Part shown: one piece after another, positions 8,795-16,784 of the stretch
How positions within the stretch are numbered: position 1 is the first letter of the stretch
Layout: each line of letters starts with the position of its first letter
Notes under the pieces: model-generated
The model's input: the letters and a program-made list of their open reading frames with translations, nothing else
Told to the model about the DNA's origin: nothing
The model's database searches: none
Assembly (NCBI RefSeq): GCF_003202035.1
Contig: NZ_QJKC01000015.1
Coordinates: 1 to 64,000, forward strand
Direction: 5' to 3'
Source of the DNA: Aquitalea magnusonii
GTDB lineage: Bacteria > Pseudomonadota > Gammaproteobacteria > Burkholderiales > Chromobacteriaceae
Length of the DNA stretch: 64,000 nt
Position numbers and translations under genes: made by a program

Positions 8795-9409
8795 ATGTCA
8801 CGTCCCAGCCAGTTTTCCGATACCCGCGAACACCTGCTTGCCACCGGAGAGTCCATCATCCTGGGCAAGGGGTTTTCTGCCGTGGGCCTGGCCGAAATCC
8901 TCGGCTGCGCCGGTGTGCCCAAAGGTTCGTTCTACCATTACTTCCGTTCCAAGGAAGGCTTTGGCGTGGAAATGCTGCGGCGTTACTTTGAACATTACGA
9001 TGCGCGCCTGCTGGAAGCGCTGGACCCAAGCCAGGGGGATGCACGCAGCTGTCTGCTGCACTATTTCTCCGGCTGGCTGGACCGCCACCAGCAATGTGAT
9101 GAAGGCAATCAGAGCTGTCTGGCCATCAAGCTGGCGGCCGAGGTGTCCGACCTGTCCGAACCCATGCGCGAAGCGCTGGCCGAGGGCATGGGCCGGGTAA
9201 TTATCCGGCTGGCCGACTGTATTCGCCGCGGTCAGCAGGAAGGCAGCTTGTGCACCCGCCTGTCGGCCGAAGACACCGCAGGCAGCCTGTACAGCCTGTG
9301 GGTAGGTTCCGCCCTGCTGTTCAAGGTGCAACACACCCAGCAGCCCATGCTGCAGGCCCAGGCGCTGACCGCCGCCATGCTCAAGCCAGGTGACTGTCAG
9401 GCAGGCTAA
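8795..9409 (+). CDS. nemR: NemR-like TetR-family repressor
   Basis: A 204-residue TetR repressor. The N-terminus DTREHLLATGES, the HTH segment VPKGSFYHYFRSKEGFGVEM (residues 41-60) and the central CLAIKLAAEVSDLSEPM are close to E. coli NemR, which releases DNA on reaction with quinones, HOCl, methylglyoxal or N-ethylmaleimide. The reactive Cys106 of E. coli NemR corresponds to Cys108 here. The start agrees with the E. coli N-terminus, yet no Shine-Dalgarno precedes it and the -10 box is 7 nt away, so translation may be leaderless. It has its own terminator and an operator shared in type with the downstream operon. Confidence 0.9.
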   Translation: MSRPSQFSDTREHLLATGESIILGKGFSAVGLAEILGCAGVPKGSFYHYFRSKEGFGVEMLRRYFEHYDARLLEALDPSQGDARSCLLHYFSGWLDRHQQCDEGNQSCLAIKLAAEVSDLSEPMREALAEGMGRVIIRLADCIRRGQQEGSLCTRLSAEDTAGSLYSLWVGSALLFKVQHTQQPMLQAQALTAAMLKPGDCQAG

Positions 9410-9436
9410 CAAGATAAGCAACACGCATTGATCTTG

Positions 9437-9460
9437 CCCGCCCTTGCGGCGGGTATTTTT
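9437..9460 (+). terminator. Intrinsic terminator after nemR
   Basis: CCCGCC (9437-9442) and GGCGGG (9448-9453) form a perfect 6-bp stem with a 5-nt loop, followed by TATTTTT. The end of the U-tract overlaps the -35 box of the next promoter. Confidence 0.8.
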
Positions 9461-9488
9461 GACACAGCAACTAGACGACCGGTCTATT
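9459..9488 (+). promoter_or_regulatory. Promoter and NemR operator of the nitroreductase-nemA operon
   Basis: A consensus TTGACA (9459-9464) and TCTATT (9483-9488) are spaced by 18 bp. TAGAC-GACCG-GTCTA (9472-9486) is an inverted repeat of the same kind as the one before nemR and covers the spacer and the -10 region. Binding of the repressor would block polymerase. This is the expected control point for the nitroreductase, nemA and DJ-1 genes. Confidence 0.75.
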
Positions 9489-9514
9489 TATTTTCACCCA
9501 CACGGGAGAATGCC

Positions 9515-10255
9515 ATGAACAGCACATTGGAACTGATGCAGCAGCATCGCAGTGTCCGCAGCTACCAGGACAAACCCATCCCCGCCGCAGTACTGGATAC
9601 GGTACTGGACGCCGCCTGGAAAGGCCCTACCTCCATCAATGGCCAGCAGGTGTCGCTGGTGGTGGTGCAGGACGCCGCCCGCCGCCAGCAGATTGCCGAG
9701 ATTGCCGGTGGCCAGCCGTGGATTGCCCAGGCCCCGGTGTTTGTCACCCTGGTGGTGGATTTCTACAAGACCCGCCTTGGAGTGGAAGCTGCCGGTGCCA
9801 AGCAGGTGATTCAGGACAGCGTGGAAGGCTTTGCCGTGGGCGCGGTGGATGCCGGCATTGCGCTGGGCAATCTGATGACCGCCGCCCGCGCTGCCGGCCT
9901 GGGCGTGGTGCCCATCGGCGGCATCCGCCGCAATCCGCAAGCCATGATCGAGCTGCTGCAATTGCCGGAATACACCTTCCCCATTGCCGGCGTGGTGATG
10001 GGCTATACCGATCAGGACAGCAGCATCAAGCCGCGCCTGCCGCGTGCCAGCTTTGTCCACCACGAGCACTACCAGGCTGCGCAGCTGCCCGAACACATCC
10101 GCCAGTACGACCAGACGCTGAGCGCCTACTGGCAACAGATCGGCCGCAGCGACGGCCTGCCGTGGACGGCCAATACCGCCCAGTACTACCAGAATGTCTA
10201 TTTCCCCGATGTCGCTCCGCTTGCCCGCAAACAGGGCTTTGGTTTTGATCGTTAA
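9515..10255 (+). CDS. NfsA/FRP-type NADPH-dependent flavin nitroreductase
   Basis: A 246-residue nitroreductase-fold protein: MNSTLELMQQHRSVRSYQDK gives the FMN-binding arginines at residues 11-15, GPTSINGQQVSLVVV the second FMN contact, and GLGVVPIGGIRRNP the loop typical of the NfsA/Frp group. These enzymes reduce nitroaromatics, quinones and flavins with NAD(P)H as cytoplasmic FMN dimers. The length fits the family. GGGAG precedes the ATG at a good distance. It is the first gene of a NemR-controlled operon with nemA and a DJ-1 protein, which suits a role in removing reactive electrophiles. The exact substrate cannot be told. Confidence 0.88.
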   Translation: MNSTLELMQQHRSVRSYQDKPIPAAVLDTVLDAAWKGPTSINGQQVSLVVVQDAARRQQIAEIAGGQPWIAQAPVFVTLVVDFYKTRLGVEAAGAKQVIQDSVEGFAVGAVDAGIALGNLMTAARAAGLGVVPIGGIRRNPQAMIELLQLPEYTFPIAGVVMGYTDQDSSIKPRLPRASFVHHEHYQAAQLPEHIRQYDQTLSAYWQQIGRSDGLPWTANTAQYYQNVYFPDVAPLARKQGFGFDR

Positions 10256-10286
10256 TCATTTCATCTGCACAGGAAAGGTCTGATTC

Positions 10287-11387
10287 ATGAGCCTGGATAA
10301 ACTGTTTACCCCGCTGCAAGTGGGTGCCGTCACCCTGAACAACCGCGTGGCCATGGCCCCGCTTACCCGCCTGCGCAATACCGAGCCGGGTGATGTGCCC
10401 ACCGAGCTGTCGGTGCAGTACTACACCCAGCGCGCCAGCGCCGGGCTGATCATTGCCGAAGGCACCCATATCTCGCGCACCGCCAAGGGCTATGCCGGCG
10501 CACCGGGCATTTATAGCGAAGAACAGGTGGCCGCCTGGAGCAAGGTGAATGCCTCCGTTCACGCCGCCGGTGGCAAGACCGCGCTGCAACTGTGGCACAC
10601 CGGCCGTATCTCGCACCGCTCCTTGCAGCCGGATGGCGAAGCCCCGGTAGCCCCGTCGGCCATCCGCGCCGAGAGCAATACCAATGTGCGCCAGCCGGAT
10701 GGCAGCCTGGCCCGCGTACCCTGCGATGAGCCGCGCGCGCTGGAAATCTCCGAACTGGCCGACATCCTGGAAGACTACCGCCGCGCCACCGACAACGCCC
10801 GTCGCGCCGGTTTCGACCTGGTGGAAATCCACGGAGCCCACGGCTATCTGCTCGACCAGTTCCTGTCGCCGGAAGCCAATGTGCGTACCGATGCCTACGG
10901 TGGCAGCGTGGAAAACCGCGCCCGCTTCCTGCTGGAAGTGGTGGATGCCGTGGTGGCCGAATGGGACGCCGAACACGTAGGCATCCGCATTTCGCCGCTG
11001 GGTGTGTTCAATGGCCTGTCCAATGTGGAAGAACAGGACATCGCGCTGTATGTGATCGAACAGCTGGCCAAGCGCAAGCTGGCTTTCCTGCACATTTCCG
11101 AGCCGGACTGGGCCGGTGGCCCGGCGCTGAGCGAAGCCTTCCGTCAGGAAATCCGCAAGCGCTATCCGGGGGTGATCATCGCCGCCGGTGGCTATAACGC
11201 GGAAAAAGCGGAAAAGCTGATTGGCGAAGGCTATATCGATGCCGTGGCCTTTGGCCGCAGCTATATCGCCAACCCGGACCTGGTGGAACGCCTGCGCAGC
11301 GGCGCCGCGCTGAATACGCCGGATGCCGCCACCTTCTACGGTGGCGATGCACGGGGCTATACCGACTACCCGACGCTGAACAACTGA
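10287..11387 (+). CDS. nemA: Old Yellow Enzyme, N-ethylmaleimide reductase
   Basis: A 366-residue FMN-dependent alkene reductase of the classical OYE group. Visible landmarks: [19 protein letters not shown] (FMN and substrate loop), [10 protein letters not shown], then [20 protein letters not shown] with the paired H-x2-H substrate anchors, then [20 protein letters not shown], and [12 protein letters not shown] plus [12 protein letters not shown] for phosphate binding. It reduces activated C=C bonds and nitro compounds with NAD(P)H in the cytoplasm. The length equals E. coli NemA. It lies 31 bp after the nitroreductase in the same NemR-type operon. Confidence 0.93.
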   Translation: MSLDKLFTPLQVGAVTLNNRVAMAPLTRLRNTEPGDVPTELSVQYYTQRASAGLIIAEGTHISRTAKGYAGAPGIYSEEQVAAWSKVNASVHAAGGKTALQLWHTGRISHRSLQPDGEAPVAPSAIRAESNTNVRQPDGSLARVPCDEPRALEISELADILEDYRRATDNARRAGFDLVEIHGAHGYLLDQFLSPEANVRTDAYGGSVENRARFLLEVVDAVVAEWDAEHVGIRISPLGVFNGLSNVEEQDIALYVIEQLAKRKLAFLHISEPDWAGGPALSEAFRQEIRKRYPGVIIAAGGYNAEKAEKLIGEGYIDAVAFGRSYIANPDLVERLRSGAALNTPDAATFYGGDARGYTDYPTLNN

Positions 11388-11456
11388 AGCTGCATCACAA
11401 CTAGCCAATGGCCGGGCCGGCAACACGGCCCGGCACACACCACACGAGAACACCCC

Positions 11457-12134
11457 ATGAAAAAAGTCCTGTTTGTCCTCACCAGCCATGACACGCTGGG
11501 CAATACCGGCCACAAAACCGGTTTCTGGATCGAAGAATTCGCCGCACCTTACTACGCGCTGGCCGACAAGGGCGTTGCCATCACCCTGGCCTCGCCCAAG
11601 GGTGGCCAGCCGCCGATCGACCCCAAGAGTGCCGACCCGGCCTTCAGCACCCCGGCCACCGAACGCTTCAACCAGGACGCTGCCCTGCAAGCCGTGCTGG
11701 CCAATACCGTGGCGCTGGACAGCGTAAACGCCGGTGATTTCGACGCCGTGTTCTACCCCGGCGGCCATGGCCCGCTGTGGGACCTGGTCGACAACCGCGC
11801 GTCCATCGCCCTGATCGAAGCCTTTGTTGCCGCCAGCAAGCCGGTAGCCGCCGTCTGCCATGCCTCGGCCGTGCTGGTGAATGCGCGTGATGGCGCAGGC
11901 CAGCCGCTGGTAGCCGGACGCAAGGTCACCGGTTTTTCCAATACCGAGGAAGACGCGGTTCAACTGACCGACATCGTGCCGCTGCTGGTGGAAGACGCGC
12001 TGCAAGCCAAGGGTGGTCTTTATGAAAAAGGCCCGGACTGGGGCGTGTTTGCCGTGGAAGATGGCCTGCTGATTACCGGCCAGAACCCGGCCTCGTCCGA
12101 ACTGGTGGCAGAAAAACTGCTGGCGCGGCTGTAA
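11457..12134 (+). CDS. DJ-1/PfpI-family protein (class I glutamine amidotransferase-like)
   Basis: A 225-residue DJ-1/PfpI protein of the Hsp31-like type 1 glutamine amidotransferase subgroup. The nucleophile elbow is AAVCHAS with Cys134-His135; the partner glutamate is in WIEEF (residues 24-28), and FYPGGHGPLWDL (99-110) forms the typical glycine loop. Members act as glyoxalase III (methylglyoxal to lactate without glutathione), chaperones or deglycases. Its place as last gene of an operon behind NemR operators supports reactive-aldehyde removal (inference; E. coli NemR controls gloA instead). A strong terminator follows. Confidence 0.85.
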   Translation: MKKVLFVLTSHDTLGNTGHKTGFWIEEFAAPYYALADKGVAITLASPKGGQPPIDPKSADPAFSTPATERFNQDAALQAVLANTVALDSVNAGDFDAVFYPGGHGPLWDLVDNRASIALIEAFVAASKPVAAVCHASAVLVNARDGAGQPLVAGRKVTGFSNTEEDAVQLTDIVPLLVEDALQAKGGLYEKGPDWGVFAVEDGLLITGQNPASSELVAEKLLARL

Positions 12135-12157
12135 GACAGTCCTCCCGCGCCCTGCCC

Positions 12158-12186
12158 GGCCCCGCCTGCTGCGGGGCCTTTTTATT
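12158..12186 (+). terminator. Intrinsic terminator of the nemA operon
   Basis: GGCCCCGC (12158-12165) pairs with GCGGGGCC (12171-12178) around CTGCT, followed by TTTTTATT. Confidence 0.9.
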
Positions 12187-12280
12187 GCGGCAAAGCCTTG
12201 CAACGACTGCCAGAATAGCAGCGCGATGCAGGGAAAGTAGCAAGAGCAAGACGCAGCAACCGTGTTGTGCCTGGCCGCGG

Positions 12281-13219
12281 TTAATGCGCCCCCTCCTGCG
12301 CGCCCAGCGCAGACAGACAGCGCAGCGCCTGCGGCACCACCTCGATATGCGCCGGCGCATGGCCGGCCAGCTCGCCATCCACCTCCAGCGGGCAGTTCTG
12401 GCCCGTGATGCGCAGGCTGCGCACACTCAGATAGCGCACCCGCTTATCCAGCACCGGCTGCGCCTTGCGCAAGGTGGGCAGGAAACGCACAAAATCCCAG
12501 CTGCCGGCATTGGCAATCATCACCACCTCCAGCAGGCCGTCATCCAGCCGCGCCAGCGGCGCAATGCCCAGACCGCTGCCGAAATAGCGGCCATTGGCCA
12601 CACACAGGCTGATGAATTCACCGCTGATCACCTCGCCATCATCCACCACCAGCTGCATGCGGCGTGGCCGGTAGCGCAGCAGGGTCAACACGATAGACCA
12701 GTAAAAAGCCACACTGGCCGGCAGCCAGCGCGGCAGCCGCTTTACCTGCTCCACGATGGCAGAGCTGATGCCCAGCGAGGCAATATTGCCAAACCACACC
12801 ACCCGCTCACCTTCAGGTCCACCCGCCAGCGTCAGCCGCCCCAGGTCGATACGGCGCACCTGGCCGGCGCGGATCAGCCCGTCCAGCTGCTCCACCGAAT
12901 CACTCACCCCCAGCGAACGCACAAAATCATTACCCGTGCCAAAAGGCAGCGCCCCTAGCGCCACCCGCTCACGCGCCGCAGCCGGCGCACGCATCACGCC
13001 GTTGATCACTTCGTGGATGGTGCCATCGCCGCCCACGGCAATGAGAAAGTCGCAGCCCTGCGTCACCGCCGCCAGAGCCATGGCTTCGGCACTGACGGCC
13101 GAAGTGGTGATGTGAATGTCCACCTGGAAGTGCTGGCCAAACTTTTCCAGCAGGCGATTGGGCAGCGAGCGCGGGCAGCGCTGGCCGTGCAGGATGAAAA
13201 CCAGCCGGGTCTGATCCAT
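12281..13219 (-). CDS. YegS/DAGK-type lipid kinase
   Basis: A 312-residue diacylglycerol-kinase-catalytic-domain protein. The nucleotide loop is LIAVGGDGTIHEVINGVM (about residues 58-75), and ALGALPFGTGNDFVRSLG is the second conserved block. The second lobe ends with LEVDGELAGHAPAHIEVVP, the usual DGE motif. The family (YegS, DgkB, BmrU) phosphorylates diacylglycerol, phosphatidylglycerol or similar lipids at the membrane face. Length is normal. It stands alone, divergent from queC. The lipid substrate cannot be deduced. Confidence 0.87.
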   Translation of the reverse strand: MDQTRLVFILHGQRCPRSLPNRLLEKFGQHFQVDIHITTSAVSAEAMALAAVTQGCDFLIAVGGDGTIHEVINGVMRAPAAARERVALGALPFGTGNDFVRSLGVSDSVEQLDGLIRAGQVRRIDLGRLTLAGGPEGERVVWFGNIASLGISSAIVEQVKRLPRWLPASVAFYWSIVLTLLRYRPRRMQLVVDDGEVISGEFISLCVANGRYFGSGLGIAPLARLDDGLLEVVMIANAGSWDFVRFLPTLRKAQPVLDKRVRYLSVRSLRITGQNCPLEVDGELAGHAPAHIEVVPQALRCLSALGAQEGAH

Positions 13220-13514
13220 AACATAAAGAGACGTGAAGTGAAGGGCTGGATTATCAGGCAGATGTCATGCTTTTGAAACATCCACCTGGTGGCAGCCACC
13301 AGGGCCGGCAGGATGGGGACAAAACAGCAAAATCAAGGGCATAAACCCGGCGCAAACTGGCCGGGGCAGCAGTTTTCTGGTAGATTTGGCGGTTTTGCTG
13401 CGCCGTTCACAGGCTGCCGCCGCCTGCCGGGTGAGACCGATCCCGTGTGTGCGACGCGACAGCGCCGGCCACAGCCAGCAAGGCCACCTCGACTGTTTAT
13501 CGATGGATCACACT
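13220..13514. other. Intergenic region between the lipid kinase gene and queC
   Basis: These 295 bp between divergent genes hold no gene I can support. CCGGC..GCCGG (around 13348-13364) and other GC-rich inverted segments could fold in a queC leader. I looked for a preQ1 aptamer and did not find its conserved core. Confidence 0.4.
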
Positions 13515-14219
13515 ATGAACCCCAATTCCACGCCGACTGCGGAAAAAGCCCTGGTGGTGCTTTCCGGCGGTCAGGACTCCACCACCTGCCTGTACTGGGC
13601 GCTGCAAAAATTCGGCGCCGGCAATGTGGAAGCCGTCACCTTTGATTATGGCCAGCGCCACCGCGTGGAGCTGGACTGCGCGCGCAAGATCGCCGCCATG
13701 GCCGGCGTACGCCAGACCGTGCTGCCCATCGACACCTTTGCCGCCATTGGCGGCAATGCGCTGACCGACGACAGCATCCAGCCGGAAACAGGCAGCCGCG
13801 ACGACGACGCCCTGCCCAATACCTTTGTGCCGGGCCGCAACCTGATCTTCCTCACCTTTGCCGCCGCCTTTGGCTATACCCGTGGCGCACGCCATATCGT
13901 TACCGGCGTGGCCCAGACCGACTACTCCGGCTACCCGGACTGCCGCGAAAACACCCTGCAGGCACTGCAGCTGGCGGTACGGCTGGGCATGGACAGCCGG
14001 GTCGAACTGCACACCCCGCTGATGTATCTGAGCAAGGCCGAAACCGTCACCCTCGCCCAACAAACAGGCGCGATGGAAGCGCTGGCCTGGAGCCATACCT
14101 GCTATAACGGCGCGGTGCCACCCTGCGGCCATTGCGCCTCCTGCGAGCTGCGCGCCAAGGGCTTTGCCGAAGCCGGCGTGGCCGACCCGCTGGTCGAACG
14201 CTGCGCCAGGGAGGTCTGA
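13515..14219 (+). CDS. queC: 7-cyano-7-deazaguanine synthase
   Basis: A 234-residue QueC. The N-terminal PP-loop is VVLSGGQDSTTCLYWAL (about residues 14-30), with the family blocks FDYGQRHRVELDCA and FVPGRNLIFLTFAAAFGYTR. The C-terminal zinc site has four cysteines: CYNGAVPPCGHCASC. It converts 7-carboxy-7-deazaguanine to preQ0 with ammonia and ATP, in queuosine synthesis. An in-frame ATG at 13503 would add MDHT; 13515 is kept because it matches usual QueC lengths. It begins a tight operon with queD (1-bp gap) and queE. Confidence 0.95.
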   Translation: MNPNSTPTAEKALVVLSGGQDSTTCLYWALQKFGAGNVEAVTFDYGQRHRVELDCARKIAAMAGVRQTVLPIDTFAAIGGNALTDDSIQPETGSRDDDALPNTFVPGRNLIFLTFAAAFGYTRGARHIVTGVAQTDYSGYPDCRENTLQALQLAVRLGMDSRVELHTPLMYLSKAETVTLAQQTGAMEALAWSHTCYNGAVPPCGHCASCELRAKGFAEAGVADPLVERCAREV

Positions 14220-14220
14220 C

Positions 14221-15252
14221 ATGCATGCATCCTGCCTGCTGGCCGGTGGCCGCTTTGAAGCGGCGCGCCGCGTGCCCGGAGACGAACAACGCCTGAACGG
14301 CCTGCACGGCCACAGCTTCCGTGCCCTGGCCCGTGCCGATGTCACCCACATTGCACAAAACGAACTGCACGCCGCACTGGAGCGGGTACTGGCACCGCTA
14401 GACTATGCCGATCTCAACCAGCAGCTGGCACAGTGCGACGACCTGAGCCTGGCGCAGCACATCAAGGATGCCCTGCCCTGCCCGGCCGCCCTGCTGCTGC
14501 AAAGCACCCCCGAGCGCGGGGTGATGCTGGAAAACGGTACCGCCCTCTATTGGATCGCCGCCCGTTTCGAAGCCGCCCACCATCTGCCCAATGTGCCGGC
14601 CGGCCACAAATGCGGCCGCCTGCACGGCCACGGCTTTGGCGTACGCATTGTTGCCAATGCCCAGTACTGCAGCCAGCGCCAGCTGGAAGCCGCCTGGGCA
14701 CCGCTGTTTTTGCGGCTGCACCAACGCTATCTGAACGACATTCCGGGGTTGGAAAACCCCACCAGCGAGGTGATTGCCGCCTGGCTGTACCACGCGCTGC
14801 AAGACGCAGGCCTGACAGGCCTGGCCTGGGTGGAAGTACGCGAAACCCATACCGCCGGCAGCCAGTTCGACGGCAAGCGCTTCCGCATCTGGAAGGAACA
14901 GCGCTTTGAAAGCGCCGTGCCTTTCGACTGCCATGGCAACTACAGCGGCCACAGCTATCTGGTGCGGCTGATGCTCACCGGCAGCCTGGACCGCACCATG
15001 GGCTGGCTGCTGGACTTTGGCGACGTCAAGGACCGCTTCAAACCGCTGTACCGCCAGCTGGACCACAATCCGCTGGACAAGCTGGCCGGCGTGCGCGACG
15101 GCCACAGCCAGTCGGTGGCCGAGTGGATTCATGCCCACCTGTCACCACTGGTGCCGGAGCTGGCCCGTATCGACCTGATGGACGACGAGCACAGCGGCGT
15201 TTCCCTGCTGTTCCATGACGACATGCGCTGGCCGCTGTTGCAGGGGGAATGA
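14221..15252 (+). CDS. queD: Triple-domain 6-carboxytetrahydropterin synthase (QueD)
   Basis: A 343-residue protein, almost three times a normal QueD (about 120). It contains three T-fold units in a row. Residues 1-105 have RFEAARR and LHGHSF. Residues 110-225 have FEAAHHLP, GHKCGRLHGHGF (Cys131; zinc histidines 120, 135, 137) and EVRETHT (Glu208). Residues 228-343 have SGHSY, LLDFGDVK, LDHNPLD (Asp281, His282) and ENIAE-like SQSVAEW. The middle unit lacks the catalytic Asp-His (it reads LHQRYLND), while the third has it but lacks the Cys and a full zinc site. QueD makes 6-carboxytetrahydropterin from dihydroneopterin triphosphate. It starts 1 bp after queC and overlaps queE by 4 bp. Confidence 0.88.
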   Translation: MHASCLLAGGRFEAARRVPGDEQRLNGLHGHSFRALARADVTHIAQNELHAALERVLAPLDYADLNQQLAQCDDLSLAQHIKDALPCPAALLLQSTPERGVMLENGTALYWIAARFEAAHHLPNVPAGHKCGRLHGHGFGVRIVANAQYCSQRQLEAAWAPLFLRLHQRYLNDIPGLENPTSEVIAAWLYHALQDAGLTGLAWVEVRETHTAGSQFDGKRFRIWKEQRFESAVPFDCHGNYSGHSYLVRLMLTGSLDRTMGWLLDFGDVKDRFKPLYRQLDHNPLDKLAGVRDGHSQSVAEWIHAHLSPLVPELARIDLMDDEHSGVSLLFHDDMRWPLLQGE

Positions 15253-15884
15253 GCATGTACACGGTAAAGGAAATCTTCTATACCCTGCAGGGCGAAGGCC
15301 GCCAGGCTGGCCGCGCCGCCGTGTTCTGCCGCTTTGCCGGCTGTAATCTGTGGTCGGGCCGCGAGGAAGACCGCAGCAAAGCCGTCTGCCAGTTCTGTGA
15401 TACCGACTTTGTCGGCACCGGTCCGGACGGCGGCAAATTCGCCAGCGCCGCCGAACTGGCTGCGCGCATTGCCAGTGAATGGCCAGCCGGCAGCGGCGGC
15501 ACGCCCTATGTGGTATGCACCGGTGGTGAGCCGCTATTGCAGCTGGACGCCGAGCTGATCGCTGCCCTGCATGCCGAGGGCTTTGAAATCGCGGTGGAAA
15601 CAAATGGCACCATCGCCGCCCCGGCAGGTATTGACTGGATCTGCGTCAGCCCCAAGGCGGGTGCACCCTTGCTGCAAACCAGCGGCAACGAGCTGAAGCT
15701 GGTCTACCCGCAAGCCACCCAGCTACCGGAAACCGTCGCCCACTTGCAGTTCGACACTTTCTACCTGCAGCCGATGGACGGACCGGAGCTGGCAGCCAAT
15801 ACCCGCGCCGCCATTGCCTACTGCATGGCCCATCCGCGCTGGCGGCTGTCGGTGCAGACGCACAAGGTGGTCAACATCCGTTAA
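15249..15884 (+). CDS. queE: 7-carboxy-7-deazaguanine synthase (radical SAM)
   Basis: A 211-residue QueE. The N-terminal YTVKEIFYTLQGEGRQAGRA and FCRFAGCNLW precede the QueE-type cluster motif, in which the first cysteine is followed by a 14-residue insert and then CQFCDTDF, instead of the usual CX3CX2C. VCTGGEPLLQLD is the SAM-binding GGE motif. It converts 6-carboxytetrahydropterin to 7-carboxy-7-deazaguanine. The start codon overlaps the queD stop (ATGA), indicating translational coupling; a second Met two codons later is an alternative. A strong terminator follows. Confidence 0.95.
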   Translation: MSMYTVKEIFYTLQGEGRQAGRAAVFCRFAGCNLWSGREEDRSKAVCQFCDTDFVGTGPDGGKFASAAELAARIASEWPAGSGGTPYVVCTGGEPLLQLDAELIAALHAEGFEIAVETNGTIAAPAGIDWICVSPKAGAPLLQTSGNELKLVYPQATQLPETVAHLQFDTFYLQPMDGPELAANTRAAIAYCMAHPRWRLSVQTHKVVNIR

Positions 15885-15888
15885 ACCG

Positions 15889-15917
15889 TCGGGCGCCTGG
15901 TCGCCCGATTTTTTTTT
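15889..15917 (+). terminator. Intrinsic terminator of the que operon
   Basis: TCGGGCG (15889-15895) pairs perfectly with CGCCCGA (15902-15908) around a 6-nt loop, followed by nine or more T. Confidence 0.93.
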
Positions 15918-16140
15918 GCCTGTCATTGTAAGAAGCCGACAGTAAGGCCGACTTATGCTGCAGAGACGGTCACGCAGCAGGCTTGCGGGAAACATCGTTG
16001 AAATTTTTGCAACAGCAGCCAAGCGCAGCGAAATGCAAATAATTTCAAAAAATTTTCCGCCACCGTGTAAGAAAGCCCCGGCCCGCGCGACTGACTCCTG
16101 AAACCCGGCACTTGCCGCTACCCCCCGACAGGAGATTGAC

Positions 16141-16407
16141 ATGAACGCTTCCAAGACCTTGCTTGCTTCCGCCCTCGGTGCTGTCGTTACCCTGGCCGCC
16201 CTGGCCGCCGCACCGGCCCAGGCCGCCGAACAGGAAAAATGCTATGGCGTGGCCATGGCCGGCATGAACGACTGCGCCTCCGCCACCGGCGTGCATGGCT
16301 GTAAAGGCCAGGCCACCATGGACAAGGACCCGGGCGACTGGAAGCTGGTAGCCAAGGGCAGCTGCCAACAGATGGGTGGCAATACCATGGCACCAATGAA
16401 ACAATAA
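16141..16407 (+). CDS. Bufferin precursor, BufA1/DUF2282 family (copy 1)
   Basis: An 88-residue secreted peptide precursor. Residues 1-28 are a Sec signal peptide (basic start, hydrophobic core, cleavage likely at AQA-AE). The mature part has four cysteines at 34, 45, 54 and 75 in the BufA1 (DUF2282) pattern: EKCYG, NDCAS, HGCKGQ, KGSC. In the bufferin family the MNIO enzyme modifies core cysteines to thiooxazoles, and the exported product binds copper. RBS AGGAGA precedes the ATG. It is the first gene of the cluster bufA-bufA-bufB-bufC-doxX. The symbol is withheld because two copies exist. Confidence 0.9.
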   Translation: MNASKTLLASALGAVVTLAALAAAPAQAAEQEKCYGVAMAGMNDCASATGVHGCKGQATMDKDPGDWKLVAKGSCQQMGGNTMAPMKQ

Positions 16408-16435
16408 ACAGTCTATCTTTAACATGACGTACGCC

Positions 16436-16456
16436 GGGTAGCCCGCCAGGCTGCCC
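16436..16456 (+). promoter_or_regulatory. Hairpin between the two bufferin precursor genes
   Basis: GGGTAGCC (16436-16443) and GGCTGCCC (16449-16456) pair with one G-U, and the flanking GCCG/CGGC extends the stem with a small internal loop. No U-tract follows, so it is more likely an RNA stabiliser or processing site than a terminator. Confidence 0.5.
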
Positions 16457-16516
16457 GATCCGGCGCAAATGGCTCACCATAAAACCCGCTTGAACCTGCC
16501 TCAAAGGAGAATCACC

Positions 16517-16771
16517 ATGAATGTATCCAAAGCCCTGCTTGCCACCGCCCTCGGTACCGTTGTCGCCATGGGCGCCCTGAGCGCCACCCCGGCCGCCGCT
16601 GCCGACAAGGAAAAATGCTTCGGCATCGCCCAGGCTGGCAAGAACGACTGCGCTTCCGCCACCGGCACCCACTCCTGCGCCGGCCAGGCCACCAAGGACA
16701 AGGATCCGGGCGACTGGAAATACGTTGCCAAGGGCAGCTGTGAAAAAATGGGCGGCATGCTGGCCAAGTAA
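16517..16771 (+). CDS. Bufferin precursor, BufA1/DUF2282 family (copy 2)
   Basis: An 84-residue paralogue of the previous precursor with the same layout: a signal peptide to about residue 29 ([10 protein letters not shown]) and four cysteines at exactly the same positions 34, 45, 54 and 75 (EKCFG, NDCAS, HSCAGQ, KGSC). The block [15 protein letters not shown] is nearly identical between the copies. The ATG at 16517 with AAGGAGA upstream is preferred over an in-frame ATG at 16469, which would put charged residues before the signal peptide. The two copies differ mainly in the C-terminal tail, which suggests duplication. Expected periplasmic or exported copper-binding product. Confidence 0.9.
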   Translation: MNVSKALLATALGTVVAMGALSATPAAAADKEKCFGIAQAGKNDCASATGTHSCAGQATKDKDPGDWKYVAKGSCEKMGGMLAK

Positions 16772-16784
16772 TCCGCCCCGGCAT

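Noticed and set aside
13320-13514. preQ1 riboswitch upstream of queC
   Set aside because: I looked for the short preQ1-I hairpin and A-rich tail next to a ribosome site and did not find them.
15918-16140. ECF-sigma promoter upstream of the bufferin precursors
   Set aside because: A GGAAAC at about 15987 resembles an ECF -35, but no matching -10 lies 16-18 bp downstream, and no sigma/anti-sigma genes are in the window.
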